Source of the DNA: an uncultured Collinsella sp.
Lineage (GTDB): Bacteria; Actinomycetota; Coriobacteriia; Coriobacteriales; Coriobacteriaceae
Assembly (NCBI GenBank): GCA_900545075.1
Contig: UQXT01000027.1
Location: 1-22,346 of the forward strand
Reading direction: 5' to 3'
Length of the DNA stretch: 22,346 bases
Below, in pieces: positions 1 to 7,639 of this stretch (position 1 is the stretch's first letter; every line of letters begins with the position of its first letter). A program made the position numbers and the translations under genes. The notes beneath the pieces are model-generated. The model was not told where the DNA came from and did no database searches. It saw nothing but the letters and a program-made list of their open reading frames with translations.

Positions 1-148
1 CTGCAAACGCCCCTAAGCGGCAATCTGACGTTCAATCGTCGGTCGCGTACCCAAAAGTACGCTTCCCTCCTCTTTTACGTCACCTTGCTCGTCTAGGGGC
101 GCTTTCGCTGACTTATGCTCAACCAGCGATTGTTTTGCTTTGAGTCGG
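1..148. other. 3' flank of the ABC permease gene, no gene seen
   Basis: This is the stretch after the permease stop codon. It holds one weak long-range inverted repeat, cgcccct near position 8 against aggggcg near position 96. The loop is about 80 bases, too long for a convincing terminator. A 60-codon minus-strand reading frame (13-195) overlaps the permease end and has no supporting ribosome site. Nothing here can be assigned. Confidence 0.4.
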
Positions 149-2371
149 CTATTCGCTGTAGCGGATGGCGATGGCAGCTTGTACCATGCCAGCACTCATG
201 AGGTAAGTCACCAAGAAGTAGCCACCGTATGCTGCCAGGAAGATTGCACAGGTGAGGCCCACGGTGCCGCCGATGCTCATATTTCCGAAAATGCTCACCA
301 GCTCGATGATCACCTTAAGTGCCACAAAGGAGTGTGCCAGGCCCACTGCCAGCGGGAACAGGAAGAATACCGCTTGCTGCGCCATCACCGAATGGCGAAT
401 CTGGCGGTCGTCGCAGCCGATCTGTGCCAGCACACGATAGCTGCGGCTGCCGTCGGCCACGTTGGAGAGTTGCTGGATCGACAGAATCGCCGCGCATGCA
501 ACGACCAATACAAAGCCGATGTAGATGGCTAGGTAGCTAATAAGACCGTTCATTTGCGCTGCTTGCGCGTACATCTCGGAGCGTGTGATGAAGGTTCCCC
601 ACGACCCCGGCTCCTTGCCGTCAACGAGCAGATTGTCGAGCACAGTGTATTTAATACTCTCGTCTGCCTCGGTCGTATCCATCCCCTGTTTGTAGTTAAC
701 GAGCAGGCTACTGGAATACGGCTGCAGATTAAGTTGGGACAACAGCTCGTCGGCAACGACGACGGTACCCGGATTACTGCCCATCGCCGAGTTGGCGATG
801 GCCGCCGCATCTTCGTCCGACTTATCGGTTGCGGGCTTGAGCGTATGCCCGCCCAAGGTAAGGGCATGGCCGCCAGCCATATACTTGGTGTACAGGTCGA
901 CCAGCTCGCCGCCCATATCACACGTGAGCAGATACTGGTCGTGACCGATGTGCACCGGCTCCTCGCCCATCATCTGACGCAGTTTGTTGTACTGGCTCGC
1001 CGGCGTCACAAACAGACCCATCGTATCGGCATTGCTACCCCCGAACGCCTTGGGAAGCTTTTCGCCCATGGCCTTGCACATTTCACTTGGAGTCACCGAA
1101 GGATCCGAACCGCCAAGCGGGTAACTCAGATACGAATCGATCTGCACATGCTCATCGGCAACATCGGCAATATTGACCTTCTTGCCGGTCTCGTCGTTGT
1201 TGTCCGCCGACTTGCCCTTACGATCGCCGTGCCATGGATCGCCGTGCCATGCGGAGTACAAATCGACCGTACTATCGGCCAGCACCATGCGATCGGCTTC
1301 AGACGGATTGATGTACTCTTTGTAGTAGTCGAGCGTATCGGGCGTGTAATAGACATACGTCTGAGACACGTCAACAGGGTTATAGCGCTCCAGGTTTTCG
1401 TTCATCACATTGGCAATCGACATACCGCACGTCACCGAGGTGATGGCCAAAAACAGGAGCATCGCGATGACGCCCATCGAAAAGCACACCGTGTTGACCT
1501 TGGCCGCAAGCTGGCGCACGGTAAACATGTTGAGGCCGCGCCAATACACGCCGCGCAGGCTCTGCAGCAGCTTAATGAGCATGCCCGAGAGTCCCCAGAA
1601 CAGGGCAAAGGTGCCCACGGTAACCATAACGGTCGTAATACCAAACTGGTTCATGGCCTCTTGCAGCTTGCTGTCCGTCGCGGTTAGCGGGAACCCATCA
1701 CGTAGCAGACGGTAATAGGCCACGCCCACAAGCACCACGCCCACGGCAAAGATGGCAATCGCGATCCAGGGGTTGCGTGTCTTGATGCTCTCGTTGCGAC
1801 GCTCGGCACCCATAAGCTCGATGAGTTTGGTACGCCGCACGGCGCGAAGGTTCAGCAGTAGCGTGAGCACAAACATTACGAGCATGCAGGCAAGGGTCAG
1901 ATTGAACGCATGCACCGAGAAAAAGAAGTGGAAATTGGCGATCTGTGTCTTAAAGAGCGAGGCCGTAAAGAATGTCATGAGCTGGGAGAGTCCCACACCC
2001 AGCACAATGCCGACGACAAAGGCCACGACCGATACTATCACGGTCTCGAGCGCCATGATCGTGGCGACGCGCCCGCGCCCCATGCCGAGCACCTGGTACA
2101 GGCCAAACTCCTTCTTGCGGCGTTTCATGATGAAGTTATTGGCATACACCATCAAAAAGGCCATGACACCGGCCAAAAAGTACGTCAGGTCGCCGAGCAT
2201 GCTGCCCATTACCTGCGCCAAGCCCTTTTCATCGATTCCGGCGATGTCGACCTGCATCGAGATGGTGTTAAAGGCATAGAAGACCGTGACGCCCAGGGTG
2301 AGCGTCAAAAGGTAGACGAGGTAGTCGCGGCCGGCACGGCGAACGTTGCCCCAAGCGAGTTTACAGAGCAT
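149..2371 (-). CDS. BceB-like ABC transporter permease (FtsX family)
   Basis: This is the membrane subunit of an exporter of the macrolide-export/BceAB type, the class that handles peptide antibiotics or cell-envelope stress. About ten membrane helices are visible: seven in the first 320 residues, then a domain of roughly 290 residues predicted outside the cell, then three more near residues 614-636, 669-693 and 705-731. This 7 + 3 arrangement with a large insert is typical of BceB, though at about 740 residues it is longer than the usual 650. I place the start at ATG 2371 because GAGGG lies 7 bases upstream; GTG 2383 would add four residues. The start overlaps the ATPase stop by 11 bases, indicating translational coupling. 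No BceRS-like two-component system is adjacent, so the substrate is unknown. Confidence 0.88.
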   Translation of the reverse strand: MLCKLAWGNVRRAGRDYLVYLLTLTLGVTVFYAFNTISMQVDIAGIDEKGLAQVMGSMLGDLTYFLAGVMAFLMVYANNFIMKRRKKEFGLYQVLGMGRGRVATIMALETVIVSVVAFVVGIVLGVGLSQLMTFFTASLFKTQIANFHFFFSVHAFNLTLACMLVMFVLTLLLNLRAVRRTKLIELMGAERRNESIKTRNPWIAIAIFAVGVVLVGVAYYRLLRDGFPLTATDSKLQEAMNQFGITTVMVTVGTFALFWGLSGMLIKLLQSLRGVYWRGLNMFTVRQLAAKVNTVCFSMGVIAMLLFLAITSVTCGMSIANVMNENLERYNPVDVSQTYVYYTPDTLDYYKEYINPSEADRMVLADSTVDLYSAWHGDPWHGDRKGKSADNNDETGKKVNIADVADEHVQIDSYLSYPLGGSDPSVTPSEMCKAMGEKLPKAFGGSNADTMGLFVTPASQYNKLRQMMGEEPVHIGHDQYLLTCDMGGELVDLYTKYMAGGHALTLGGHTLKPATDKSDEDAAAIANSAMGSNPGTVVVADELLSQLNLQPYSSSLLVNYKQGMDTTEADESIKYTVLDNLLVDGKEPGSWGTFITRSEMYAQAAQMNGLISYLAIYIGFVLVVACAAILSIQQLSNVADGSRSYRVLAQIGCDDRQIRHSVMAQQAVFFLFPLAVGLAHSFVALKVIIELVSIFGNMSIGGTVGLTCAIFLAAYGGYFLVTYLMSAGMVQAAIAIRYSE

Positions 2372-3146
2372 CGGAGCCCTCACCGCCCATCATGGCAACG
2401 ACCTCCATAATGCGGTCGAAGAACTCTCGGCGGTCGGTGTCGCCGCGGCGCAGCTCGGTGAAGATCTTGCCGTCGCGAATAAACAGCACACGGCTCGTGT
2501 AGCTGGAGGCAAAGCTGTCGTGCGTGACCATGAGTACGGTGGCTCGCAGGCGGCGGTTAAGGGCCTCCAGGCTCTCGAGCAGCAGGCGAGCGCTCTTGGA
2601 ATCGAGGGCGCCGGTGGGCTCGTCGGCCATGATCATGGTGGGGTCGGTGACGAGTGCGCGAGCCGCGGCAACGCGCTGCTGCTGCCCGCCGGACATCTGG
2701 TAGGGATACTTGTCGAGCACCTGACTGATGGACAGGCGCGCTGCCACATCCTGCACGCGGGTCGAGATCTCTGCCGAGTTTGTGCGGGCGATGGTGAGCG
2801 GCAGGGCGATGTTCTCGCGTGCCGTGAGCGTATCGAGCAGGTTGGAGTCCTGGAAGATAAAGCCGAGTTCCTCGCGGCGGAACTGCGAAAGCTTAGCCTG
2901 CTTCATGCGCGTAACGTCCTGCCCGTTGATGCGAATGGTGCCGCTCGTGGCGCTATCGATGGTCGACACGCAGTTGAGCAGGGTCGACTTGCCCGAGCCC
3001 GAAGCGCCCATGATGCCCACGAACTCACCGCGGTTGACGGTAAAGCTGACGTCGTTGAGCGCGCGGGTCACGTTGCCCAGCGCCCCATATACCTTTTCGA
3101 GATGCGCGACCTCCAGTACTGGGGTCGCCATGTGCGTGGTTTGCAT
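2361..3146 (-). CDS. ABC transporter ATP-binding protein (MacB/BceA type)
   Basis: This is the cytoplasmic ATPase that powers the permease encoded just downstream. All nucleotide-binding motifs are present: Walker A GASGSGKST (residues 47-55), Q-loop Q99, signature SGGQQQR (152-158), Walker B MIMADE followed by PTGALD (171-182), and the switch histidine in VTHD (H209). The 261-residue length fits the LolD/MacB/BceA subfamily. The ATG at 3146 is preceded by AAAGGA at a normal distance. The alternative internal start MATPVLEV would lose five residues. The gene overlaps the permease and the two surely form one operon. Confidence 0.95.
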   Translation of the reverse strand: MQTTHMATPVLEVAHLEKVYGALGNVTRALNDVSFTVNRGEFVGIMGASGSGKSTLLNCVSTIDSATSGTIRINGQDVTRMKQAKLSQFRREELGFIFQDSNLLDTLTARENIALPLTIARTNSAEISTRVQDVAARLSISQVLDKYPYQMSGGQQQRVAAARALVTDPTMIMADEPTGALDSKSARLLLESLEALNRRLRATVLMVTHDSFASSYTSRVLFIRDGKIFTELRRGDTDRREFFDRIMEVVAMMGGEGSDAL

Positions 3147-3229
3147 ACCGAGTCCTTTCTTGCGATTAGTCTACGGCATCTATAGTCGCAAGAAGACGAG
3201 TCGGCTACCATCGATATGGCTTACGCTTG

Positions 3230-3247
3230 CCTTACCGTTGTGTAAGG
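3230..3247. promoter_or_regulatory. 18-bp palindrome, candidate operator
   Basis: CCTTAC, six bases, GTAAGG form a perfect inverted repeat between the divergent ABC operon and the Nudix-Vsr gene. A TTGCCT at 3227-3232 overlaps its left edge on the plus strand. An overlap of this kind resembles MerR-family promoters, where the operator sits between -35 and -10, but no good -10 follows at 19 bases. The regulator and the direction of control are unknown. Confidence 0.35.
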
Positions 3248-3250
3248 TAG

Positions 3251-3363
3251 GGGTAGTCTTTTTGGGACGGGGCTTTTTTAGCTACCCCATCCGAAGCCTT
3301 CGAAGCATGAGGCCGCATTTGACATAGGGCAGCTAAAAAAGCCCCGTCCCAAAAAGACTACCC
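3251..3363. repeat. Long inverted repeat, 33-bp perfect arms
   Basis: Bases 3251-3283 are the exact reverse complement of 3331-3363, with a 47-base loop. Each arm contains a GC-rich block (gggacggggc) followed by a T-run, so an RNA from either strand would form a very stable hairpin. It lies between the start of the ABC operon and the start of the Nudix-Vsr gene, where a terminator is not expected. It may be a REP- or MITE-like element. The loop contains the palindrome cttcgaag. Confidence 0.85.
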
Positions 3364-3395
3364 TGCCACTTGTTGATGTTGAGGGAGGACTCCTG

Positions 3396-4385
3396 TTGAA
3401 GACTGTTCATGTTGCCGCTGGGATCATTCGCAAGGAAGGATCTGACGAGCTGCTTGCCGTGCAGCGCGGCTATGGCGACATGCAGGGACTTTGGGAGTTC
3501 CCCGGTGGCAAGCTCATGCGCGGCGAGACGCCCGAGGACGCTGTACGCCGCGAGCTCATGGAAGAGCTACGGGTCAAAGTCACCAACCTGCGCGATTTTT
3601 ACACCGTTGAGTACGACTACCCCGATTTCCATCTCTCCATGGAGTGCTACTACTGCTCGCTGGCCGATGAATCCGATGAGCCGCAGAAGCACGACCGCCA
3701 GCTCGATATCCGCTGGATTCCGCGCACCTCGCTTGCCACGGTTGAGTGGATGCCCGCCGACAAGGGGCTTATCGATGCTCTGATTGAGTTGAAGGAAGAC
3801 CAGCTCGAGGCCAACGGCGCCGCCAACGACGCCGAGGCCACCGCGACCGACGAGCCCGCCACCAAGCCCAAGCGCACACCTAAGCGCCGTAGCAAAAAGC
3901 GCCCCAAACCAGGTCTGCTCGACGGCATCGATACCTCGGACCTTTCCGCTGACGAGCGCGAACTGGTCCGCCGTCGCGCCGCCATCAAAAAGTCCATGAA
4001 GGGCAACAAACGCGCCAACACCAAGCCCGAGCTGCTCGTTCGCCAGCGCCTGCGCGCCGCGGGCCTCACGGGCTATCGTTTGGAATGGAAGGTTCCCGGC
4101 AAACCCGATATCGCCTTCCCCGGGCGCAAAATCGCCATCTTCGTCAACGGTTGCTTTTGGCACCGCTGCCCCAAGTGCAACCCCAGTCAGCCCAAACGCA
4201 ATGTTGAGTTTTGGGAAGCAAAATTCCGTCGCAACGTCGAGCGCGACCGTGCTGCCGTGGCAGCACTCACTCAAATGGGCTGGACGCCCATAACCATCTG
4301 GGAATGCGAACTCAAAAAGGACCGCATCGACGCCACCATGGAAAAGGTCATCGAGCAGGTGCGCGCCGCAGAGCCGCAGCGCTAA
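3396..4385 (+). CDS. Nudix hydrolase - Vsr endonuclease fusion
   Basis: This is one open frame of 329 residues with two DNA-protection domains. Residues 1-130 are a MutT-like Nudix hydrolase with a full box: G38, E44, then REL at 52-54 and EE at 56-57. Such enzymes remove damaged or unwanted nucleoside triphosphates. Residues 135-175 are an Ala/Glu then Lys/Arg-rich linker. Residues 195-325 match very-short-patch repair endonucleases, which nick at T:G mismatches: NTKPELLVRQRLRAAG, PGKPD (D238), FVNGCFWH (H256), and GWTPITIWECEL near the end. The start is TTG 3396, set by GGGAGG seven bases upstream; the next in-frame ATG would cut into the Nudix fold. No cytosine methyltransferase gene, the usual Vsr partner, lies in the window. 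The domain calls are firm; the coupling of roles is inference. Confidence 0.9.
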   Translation: MKTVHVAAGIIRKEGSDELLAVQRGYGDMQGLWEFPGGKLMRGETPEDAVRRELMEELRVKVTNLRDFYTVEYDYPDFHLSMECYYCSLADESDEPQKHDRQLDIRWIPRTSLATVEWMPADKGLIDALIELKEDQLEANGAANDAEATATDEPATKPKRTPKRRSKKRPKPGLLDGIDTSDLSADERELVRRRAAIKKSMKGNKRANTKPELLVRQRLRAAGLTGYRLEWKVPGKPDIAFPGRKIAIFVNGCFWHRCPKCNPSQPKRNVEFWEAKFRRNVERDRAAVAALTQMGWTPITIWECELKKDRIDATMEKVIEQVRAAEPQR

Positions 4386-4905
4386 CAGCAAACATTCACA
4401 CGCTCCGCACGTCCGCGCCACAATCCTTAGAAAGCCCTTAAGCTCAAAACCTTTCAAAAGTGTTATTCGATACCTCTGACCTGCAGTTTCATCGTAACAC
4501 CAAACCAGGTTAAGCCTTTCTTTAGCGCTTCTTTGCAGCACCCGCGGCATAATACTGCCAGCGCACGGGACCTAGCAGCACACCCCGAGCGCAATCTTTT
4601 GGTGGACATCGAGGAGGCCGCATAAGCATGCATTCTTCCAATGACGCAGCACAGCAGCCATCCCTAAAACATGCAAACCTTTTCTCCTTCCCCCCGACAC
4701 AGAGAAACGGCCTCCTCGACTCCCCCACCACAAAAGCCAAACGCTCAACCGACCAGAGCCACAACTTGCGAGCATCGTTCGAAAAGCTCCAAGCATCCCT
4801 AGACAGAACCTTCCCCAACCAAGCCCGGGCATACTAACCCCTCATCAACAAAGAAGCCCTGACGCCCCACCCCTTTCCGCCCAACGCCACAAGGGCGATC
4901 GAGCA
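4386..4905. other. Mostly non-coding region after the Nudix-Vsr gene
   Basis: No well supported gene was found in these 520 bases. Overlapping frames exist on both strands (minus 4522-4818 and 4572-4832), but they are Cys/Trp-rich, mutually exclusive and lack ribosome sites. The only plausible candidate is a plus-strand frame at 4628, listed separately. The region could hold decayed coding sequence. Confidence 0.5.
4628..4837 (+). CDS. Possible small hypothetical protein (69 aa)
   Basis: I do not recognise this product. The ATG is preceded by GAGGAGG with a 10-base spacer, which is the main reason to list it. The predicted peptide is hydrophilic, rich in Ser, Gln, Asn and Lys, and has no membrane segment or known motif. 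Codon use is less GC-ending than in neighbouring genes (cca, aaa, gca, aga occur), so it is either recently acquired or not coding. It could equally be chance. Confidence 0.25.
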   Translation: MHSSNDAAQQPSLKHANLFSFPPTQRNGLLDSPTTKAKRSTDQSHNLRASFEKLQASLDRTFPNQARAY

Positions 4906-5050
4906 GGGCCGTCCGGAAACGGAAAAGGGCCTATCTCTCAGAACATTCCGCAGGACGGAGGAAGCCCCGCAGCGCGTAGCGCGCAGCGGGGCTTCCGACA
5001 TGTCCGAGGACGTTCTGAGAGATAGGCCCTTTTCCGTTTCCGGACGGCCC
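4906..5050. repeat. Nested inverted repeat, 39-bp perfect outer arms; likely aldolase terminator
   Basis: Bases 4906-4944 are the exact reverse complement of 5012-5050. Inside, 4960-4970 pairs with 4986-4996 (ggaagccccgc / gcggggcttcc) to make a second hairpin. The inner hairpin looks like a Rho-independent terminator core and lies 25 bases beyond the aldolase stop codon, so transcription from the minus strand probably ends here. The 145-bp length and perfect long arms exceed what a terminator needs and suggest a repeat element or a transposed hairpin. Confidence 0.85.
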
Positions 5051-5074
5051 GATGGGATCAGAGTACCCTTGCTG

Positions 5075-5932
5075 TTACTCTGCTTTGCCCACGGAGTTGA
5101 GGTTGGTCATGCGGATCTTAACCAGTTCGGTGATCTCGCGCATGCCCTCCTTGGCCGGCTTCTTGGGATCGAAGCAGGCAGGGTTCTCGGCCATGTAGGC
5201 CATGAAGCCCTTGGTGTAGGCCTGACGCAGCTCGGTGGCGTAGTTAACCTTGCAGATGCCGTTCTTCACAGCCTCGGCGACCTGCTCATCGGGCACACCG
5301 GAGGTGCCGTGCAGGACCAGCGGCACGTCGACGGCGTCGCGGATGGCCTTGACCACGGACTGCTCGATGTGCGGATCGCTCGTGTACACACCGTGGCTGG
5401 TGCCAACGCCAATAGCGAGGGAGGTGCAGCCAGTGCGCTCGACGAACTCCTTAGCCTCGGCAGGATCGGTGTAGGGGCTCTCGCCCTCAACCGCGGGGCC
5501 GTCGTCCTCCTTGCCGCCGACCTTGCCGAGCTCGGCCTCGACAGGCACGCCCATGGCGCGACCAGCGTCGGCGACGGACTTGGTCAGGGCGATGTTGTCC
5601 TCGAAGGACTCGTGCGAACCGTCGATCATGACAGAGGTGTAGCCCGTGCGGAAAGCCTGCATGCAGCGGTCATAGCCATCGCCGTGATCGAGGTGCAGAG
5701 CGACGGGCACGGAAGCGCGCTCGGCGGCAGCCTTGACCATGCCGTAGAAGTAGTCCAGACCAGCGGTCTTGATGGTGCCCGGGGTGGTCTGCATGATGAC
5801 GGGGGACTTGGTCTCCTCGGCAGCGGCCAGAACGGCCATAACAAACTCGAGGTTCTCGACGTTGAAAGCGCCAACAGCGTAGTGGCCGGCCTGAGCGTCC
5901 TTGAGCATCTTTTCGGTGGTAACAAGTGCCAT
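5075..5932 (-). CDS. Class II fructose/tagatose-bisphosphate aldolase
   Basis: This is a zinc-dependent aldolase that splits a ketose 1,6-bisphosphate into dihydroxyacetone phosphate and glyceraldehyde 3-phosphate in the cytoplasm. The 285 residues contain HLDHG (D82 catalytic, H83 zinc ligand), GTSHGVY (H180) and LVLHGTSG (H208, with the glycine-rich phosphate loop), plus VEAELGKVGG near residue 131. Length and motifs fit the short FbaA/GatY/KbaY group, which cannot be divided into fructose or tagatose enzymes by eye. I chose ATG 5932 because GGAGAGGAG lies just upstream; the longer frame to 6073 lacks a site. The gene is divergent from a DeoR-family regulator, which hints at sugar or sugar-alcohol control rather than a purely constitutive glycolytic role. 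Confidence 0.92.
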   Translation of the reverse strand: MALVTTEKMLKDAQAGHYAVGAFNVENLEFVMAVLAAAEETKSPVIMQTTPGTIKTAGLDYFYGMVKAAAERASVPVALHLDHGDGYDRCMQAFRTGYTSVMIDGSHESFEDNIALTKSVADAGRAMGVPVEAELGKVGGKEDDGPAVEGESPYTDPAEAKEFVERTGCTSLAIGVGTSHGVYTSDPHIEQSVVKAIRDAVDVPLVLHGTSGVPDEQVAEAVKNGICKVNYATELRQAYTKGFMAYMAENPACFDPKKPAKEGMREITELVKIRMTNLNSVGKAE

Positions 5933-6205
5933 GAGCGTTTGCTCCTCTCCCTCGCCCGCATCTGGACATCGGGCGTAGTTGTTCACAAGGCGTTTTACCT
6001 TGCGTTTTGCTGCGATCATTGTATGAAATTCAGCAGCTTTGCACGTGCGAGATATTGAGCCCATGCAGGTCAATACCGTCGTTTTTGAAAAGTAAACGGA
6101 AGGAATTGGAGCCGAGTGGGCGTGTTCGATATTGAATTTTGTGCGTTCAGCGTCTTTCTTTTATAGAAAAGATAAGTAATCGAAAGGTGTTTTCTTACTC
6201 AAAAA

Positions 6206-6221
6206 GAAAATGAACGAAAAT
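6206..6221 (+). promoter_or_regulatory. Candidate DeoR-family operator (GAAAAT repeats)
   Basis: GAAAAT at 6206-6211 and again at 6216-6221 are spaced by one helical turn (10-bp period). Tandem GAAA-type hexamers are typical of DeoR/GlpR/AgaR operators. A related but weaker gaaaag/ggaagg pair lies near 6087-6097 on the aldolase side. A TTTTCTT/AAGAAAA inverted repeat (6190-6196, 6204-6210) overlaps the first hexamer. The sites fit autoregulation and control of the aldolase, but this is inferred. Confidence 0.4.
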
Positions 6222-6266
6222 AGAGTCAACACAATTCCTGCAAATTTAGCCGAGAATGGAGCAGAC

Positions 6267-7070
6267 ATGGCCCAAGCTACCAACCGTGCTTTTGCCGACG
6301 AACGCCGTACCGCCATTATGGAAATGCTCGAGCATAATGCCTCGGTGCAGGTAGCAGAAATCGCCCAGACCTTTGGCGTGTCCTCCGTCACCGCCCGCGC
6401 CGACCTGGACGCGCTCGCCGAAGCAGGCAAGCTGCGCCGCACGCATGGTGGCGCCGTTTCGCTTCACAAGCGCCTGACCGTCTCCACGCAGGATCGCCGC
6501 ATCAATGTCAACGTCGCCGCCAAGCAGGCCATCGCGCAAAGCGCCATCGAGCTCGTCAATGACGGCGACACGCTGCTCGTCGACTCGGGCACCACGGCGC
6601 TCGAGTTCGTCCGGCTCCTCGATCAGCGCGACGGCATCACCGTTATCACGGCCGACATTACCATCGCCGATTATATCGACGAGAGCATGCCCTCGGTCGA
6701 TGTCGTCATGCTGGGCGGGGCGCTGCGCAAAGGTCATCGCTATCTGTACGGCCCACTTACCATGCAGGCGCTCCAAATGGTCCACGCCGACCTTGCCGTC
6801 ATGTGCCCGGGCGCTTTTGTTCCCGGTTGCGGCTTTACGACCGACTTTCCCCAGATGGCCGAGACCAAAGCGGCTATGGTCGGTGCCGCCCGTCAAAGCG
6901 TCGCCCTCATGGACGCCAGTAAGGTCAACGGACGCGGCATGTACCGTTTTGCCGAGCTTGCCGACGTCGGCACCATCGTGATGGACAGCGACCCCGACGA
7001 GGCCGTCGCCACCTCACTCGCCGAGATCGCCGACGACGCCCGCCCAAATCTCGTCATCGCCGGCGCTTAA
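6267..7070 (+). CDS. DeoR/GlpR-family transcriptional regulator
   Basis: This is a cytoplasmic DNA-binding repressor that senses a phosphorylated sugar. The first 60 residues form the DeoR helix-turn-helix (VAEIAQTFGVSSVTARADLD, then LRRTHGGA). The rest is the DeoR C-terminal sensor domain, with LLVDSGTTALEF and a second phosphate-loop-like segment around VVMLGGALRKG. I prefer ATG 6267, which has GGAG five bases upstream and gives 267 residues. The upstream ATG 6210 has no clear site and lies inside the candidate operator. The gene is divergent from the aldolase, its likely target. Its terminator has been split by the IS element that begins 26 bases after the stop codon. Confidence 0.9.
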   Translation: MAQATNRAFADERRTAIMEMLEHNASVQVAEIAQTFGVSSVTARADLDALAEAGKLRRTHGGAVSLHKRLTVSTQDRRINVNVAAKQAIAQSAIELVNDGDTLLVDSGTTALEFVRLLDQRDGITVITADITIADYIDESMPSVDVVMLGGALRKGHRYLYGPLTMQALQMVHADLAVMCPGAFVPGCGFTTDFPQMAETKAAMVGAARQSVALMDASKVNGRGMYRFAELADVGTIVMDSDPDEAVATSLAEIADDARPNLVIAGA

Positions 7071-7075
7071 ACAAA

Positions 7076-7089
7076 AACCACCACAAAGG
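7076..7089. terminator. Left arm of an IS-split bidirectional terminator
   Basis: This arm (aaccaccacaaagg) is the exact reverse complement of 8556-8569. Removing the IS and one copy of the ctg duplication restores a 14-bp hairpin with a 9-base loop. Read on the minus strand it ends in TTTTTGTTT, a normal terminator tail. It would end both deoR (plus) and the phosphoesterase operon (minus). The right arm is at 8556-8569. Confidence 0.75.
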
Positions 7090-7102
7090 TGCCTGTGAAC
7101 TG

Positions 7103-7135
7103 CCTCCCATTTCTTGGACATCGGGAAATGGGAGG
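7103..7135 (+). promoter_or_regulatory. Hairpin hiding the orfA ribosome site
   Basis: CCTCCCATTTC (7103-7113) pairs perfectly with GAAATGGGAGG (7125-7135). The right arm contains GGGAGG, the ribosome site for the orfA ATG at 7142. An mRNA starting outside the element would fold this up and block translation. An RNA starting from a promoter formed at the joined ends of an IS circle could lack the left arm. Protection from read-through transcription is known for several IS families; its use here is inference. Confidence 0.65.
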
Positions 7136-7141
7136 TTTTCC

Positions 7142-7639
7142 ATGAGTATAGACCTCAGGGTGAAGCACGACCTGGAGTCCAGGAGGCGGGCCGTCGAGCT
7201 CTTCGACGCCGGCGTCGGCTGCAAGCCGGCGGCCGAGGCCCTATCCGTCCCCCGCGAGACCGTGAGAGAATGGCAGTGGGTATACCGGGCGTTCGGAAGC
7301 GAGGCGCTGCTGTCCATGGGCGGGAAACAATCCAGGTACACATTCGAGCAGAGGGTCGCCGCGGCGTCGGCCGTGGTCGACGGCGGGATGGCGAAGACCG
7401 ACGCCATGGCCGAGTTCGGGATCAGGTCGAAGTCCCCGCTGGAGCGCTGGTGCAGGCTCTACCGCGAGGGCGGCGCCGAGGCGCTGCGGCCCCGCCCGAA
7501 GGGCAGGCCGAGGGGGTCGAGATCGAAACCCCGGGCCCGCACCCGCGAGCAGGAGCTCGAGGAGCGCTGCCGCAGGCTCGAGGCCGAGGTCGCCTACCTA
7601 AAAAAATTGCGCGCCCTGGTCGAGCGGGACGGGCTCTGA
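7142..7639 (+). CDS. IS3-family transposase OrfA (helix-turn-helix subunit)
   Basis: OrfA is the DNA-binding part of the transposase, 165 residues. Two helix-turn-helix segments are visible: residues about 10-45 (RRAVELFDAGVGCKPAAEAL) and 65-105, followed by a basic stretch (GRPRGSRSKPRAR). A leucine-zipper-like helix near the end (EELEERCRRLEAEVAYLKKL type) is typical for OrfA. The ATG is preceded by GGGAGG, which is locked in the adjacent hairpin. Most ribosomes would finish at 7639; some should slip at 7600-7606 into orfB to make the full transposase. Confidence 0.93.
   Translation: MSIDLRVKHDLESRRRAVELFDAGVGCKPAAEALSVPRETVREWQWVYRAFGSEALLSMGGKQSRYTFEQRVAAASAVVDGGMAKTDAMAEFGIRSKSPLERWCRLYREGGAEALRPRPKGRPRGSRSKPRARTREQELEERCRRLEAEVAYLKKLRALVERDGL
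7600..7606 (+). other. Programmed -1 frameshift site A_AAA_AAA
   Basis: Seven A bases sit in the exact phase needed for tandem -1 slippage in the orfA frame (CTA AAA AAA). The -1 frame is open from here to the orfB stop at 8511. IS3-family elements make OrfAB this way. The predicted fusion is about 456 residues. Confidence 0.85.

Noticed and set aside
13..195. A 60-codon minus-strand frame at the window start.
   Set aside because: It overlaps the end of the permease gene out of frame and has no ribosome site. It could be a gene remnant, but evidence is too thin.
554..1687. A 377-codon plus-strand frame opposite the permease.
   Set aside because: His/Arg-rich shadow of a membrane protein gene with clear family features on the other strand.
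3567..4550. A 327-codon minus-strand frame opposite the Nudix-Vsr gene.
   Set aside because: The plus-strand frame has two complete catalytic domains; the minus-strand one has none.
4522..4832. Two overlapping minus-strand frames with Cys/Trp-rich peptides.
   Set aside because: They overlap each other in different phases, have no ribosome site, and match no family known to me.
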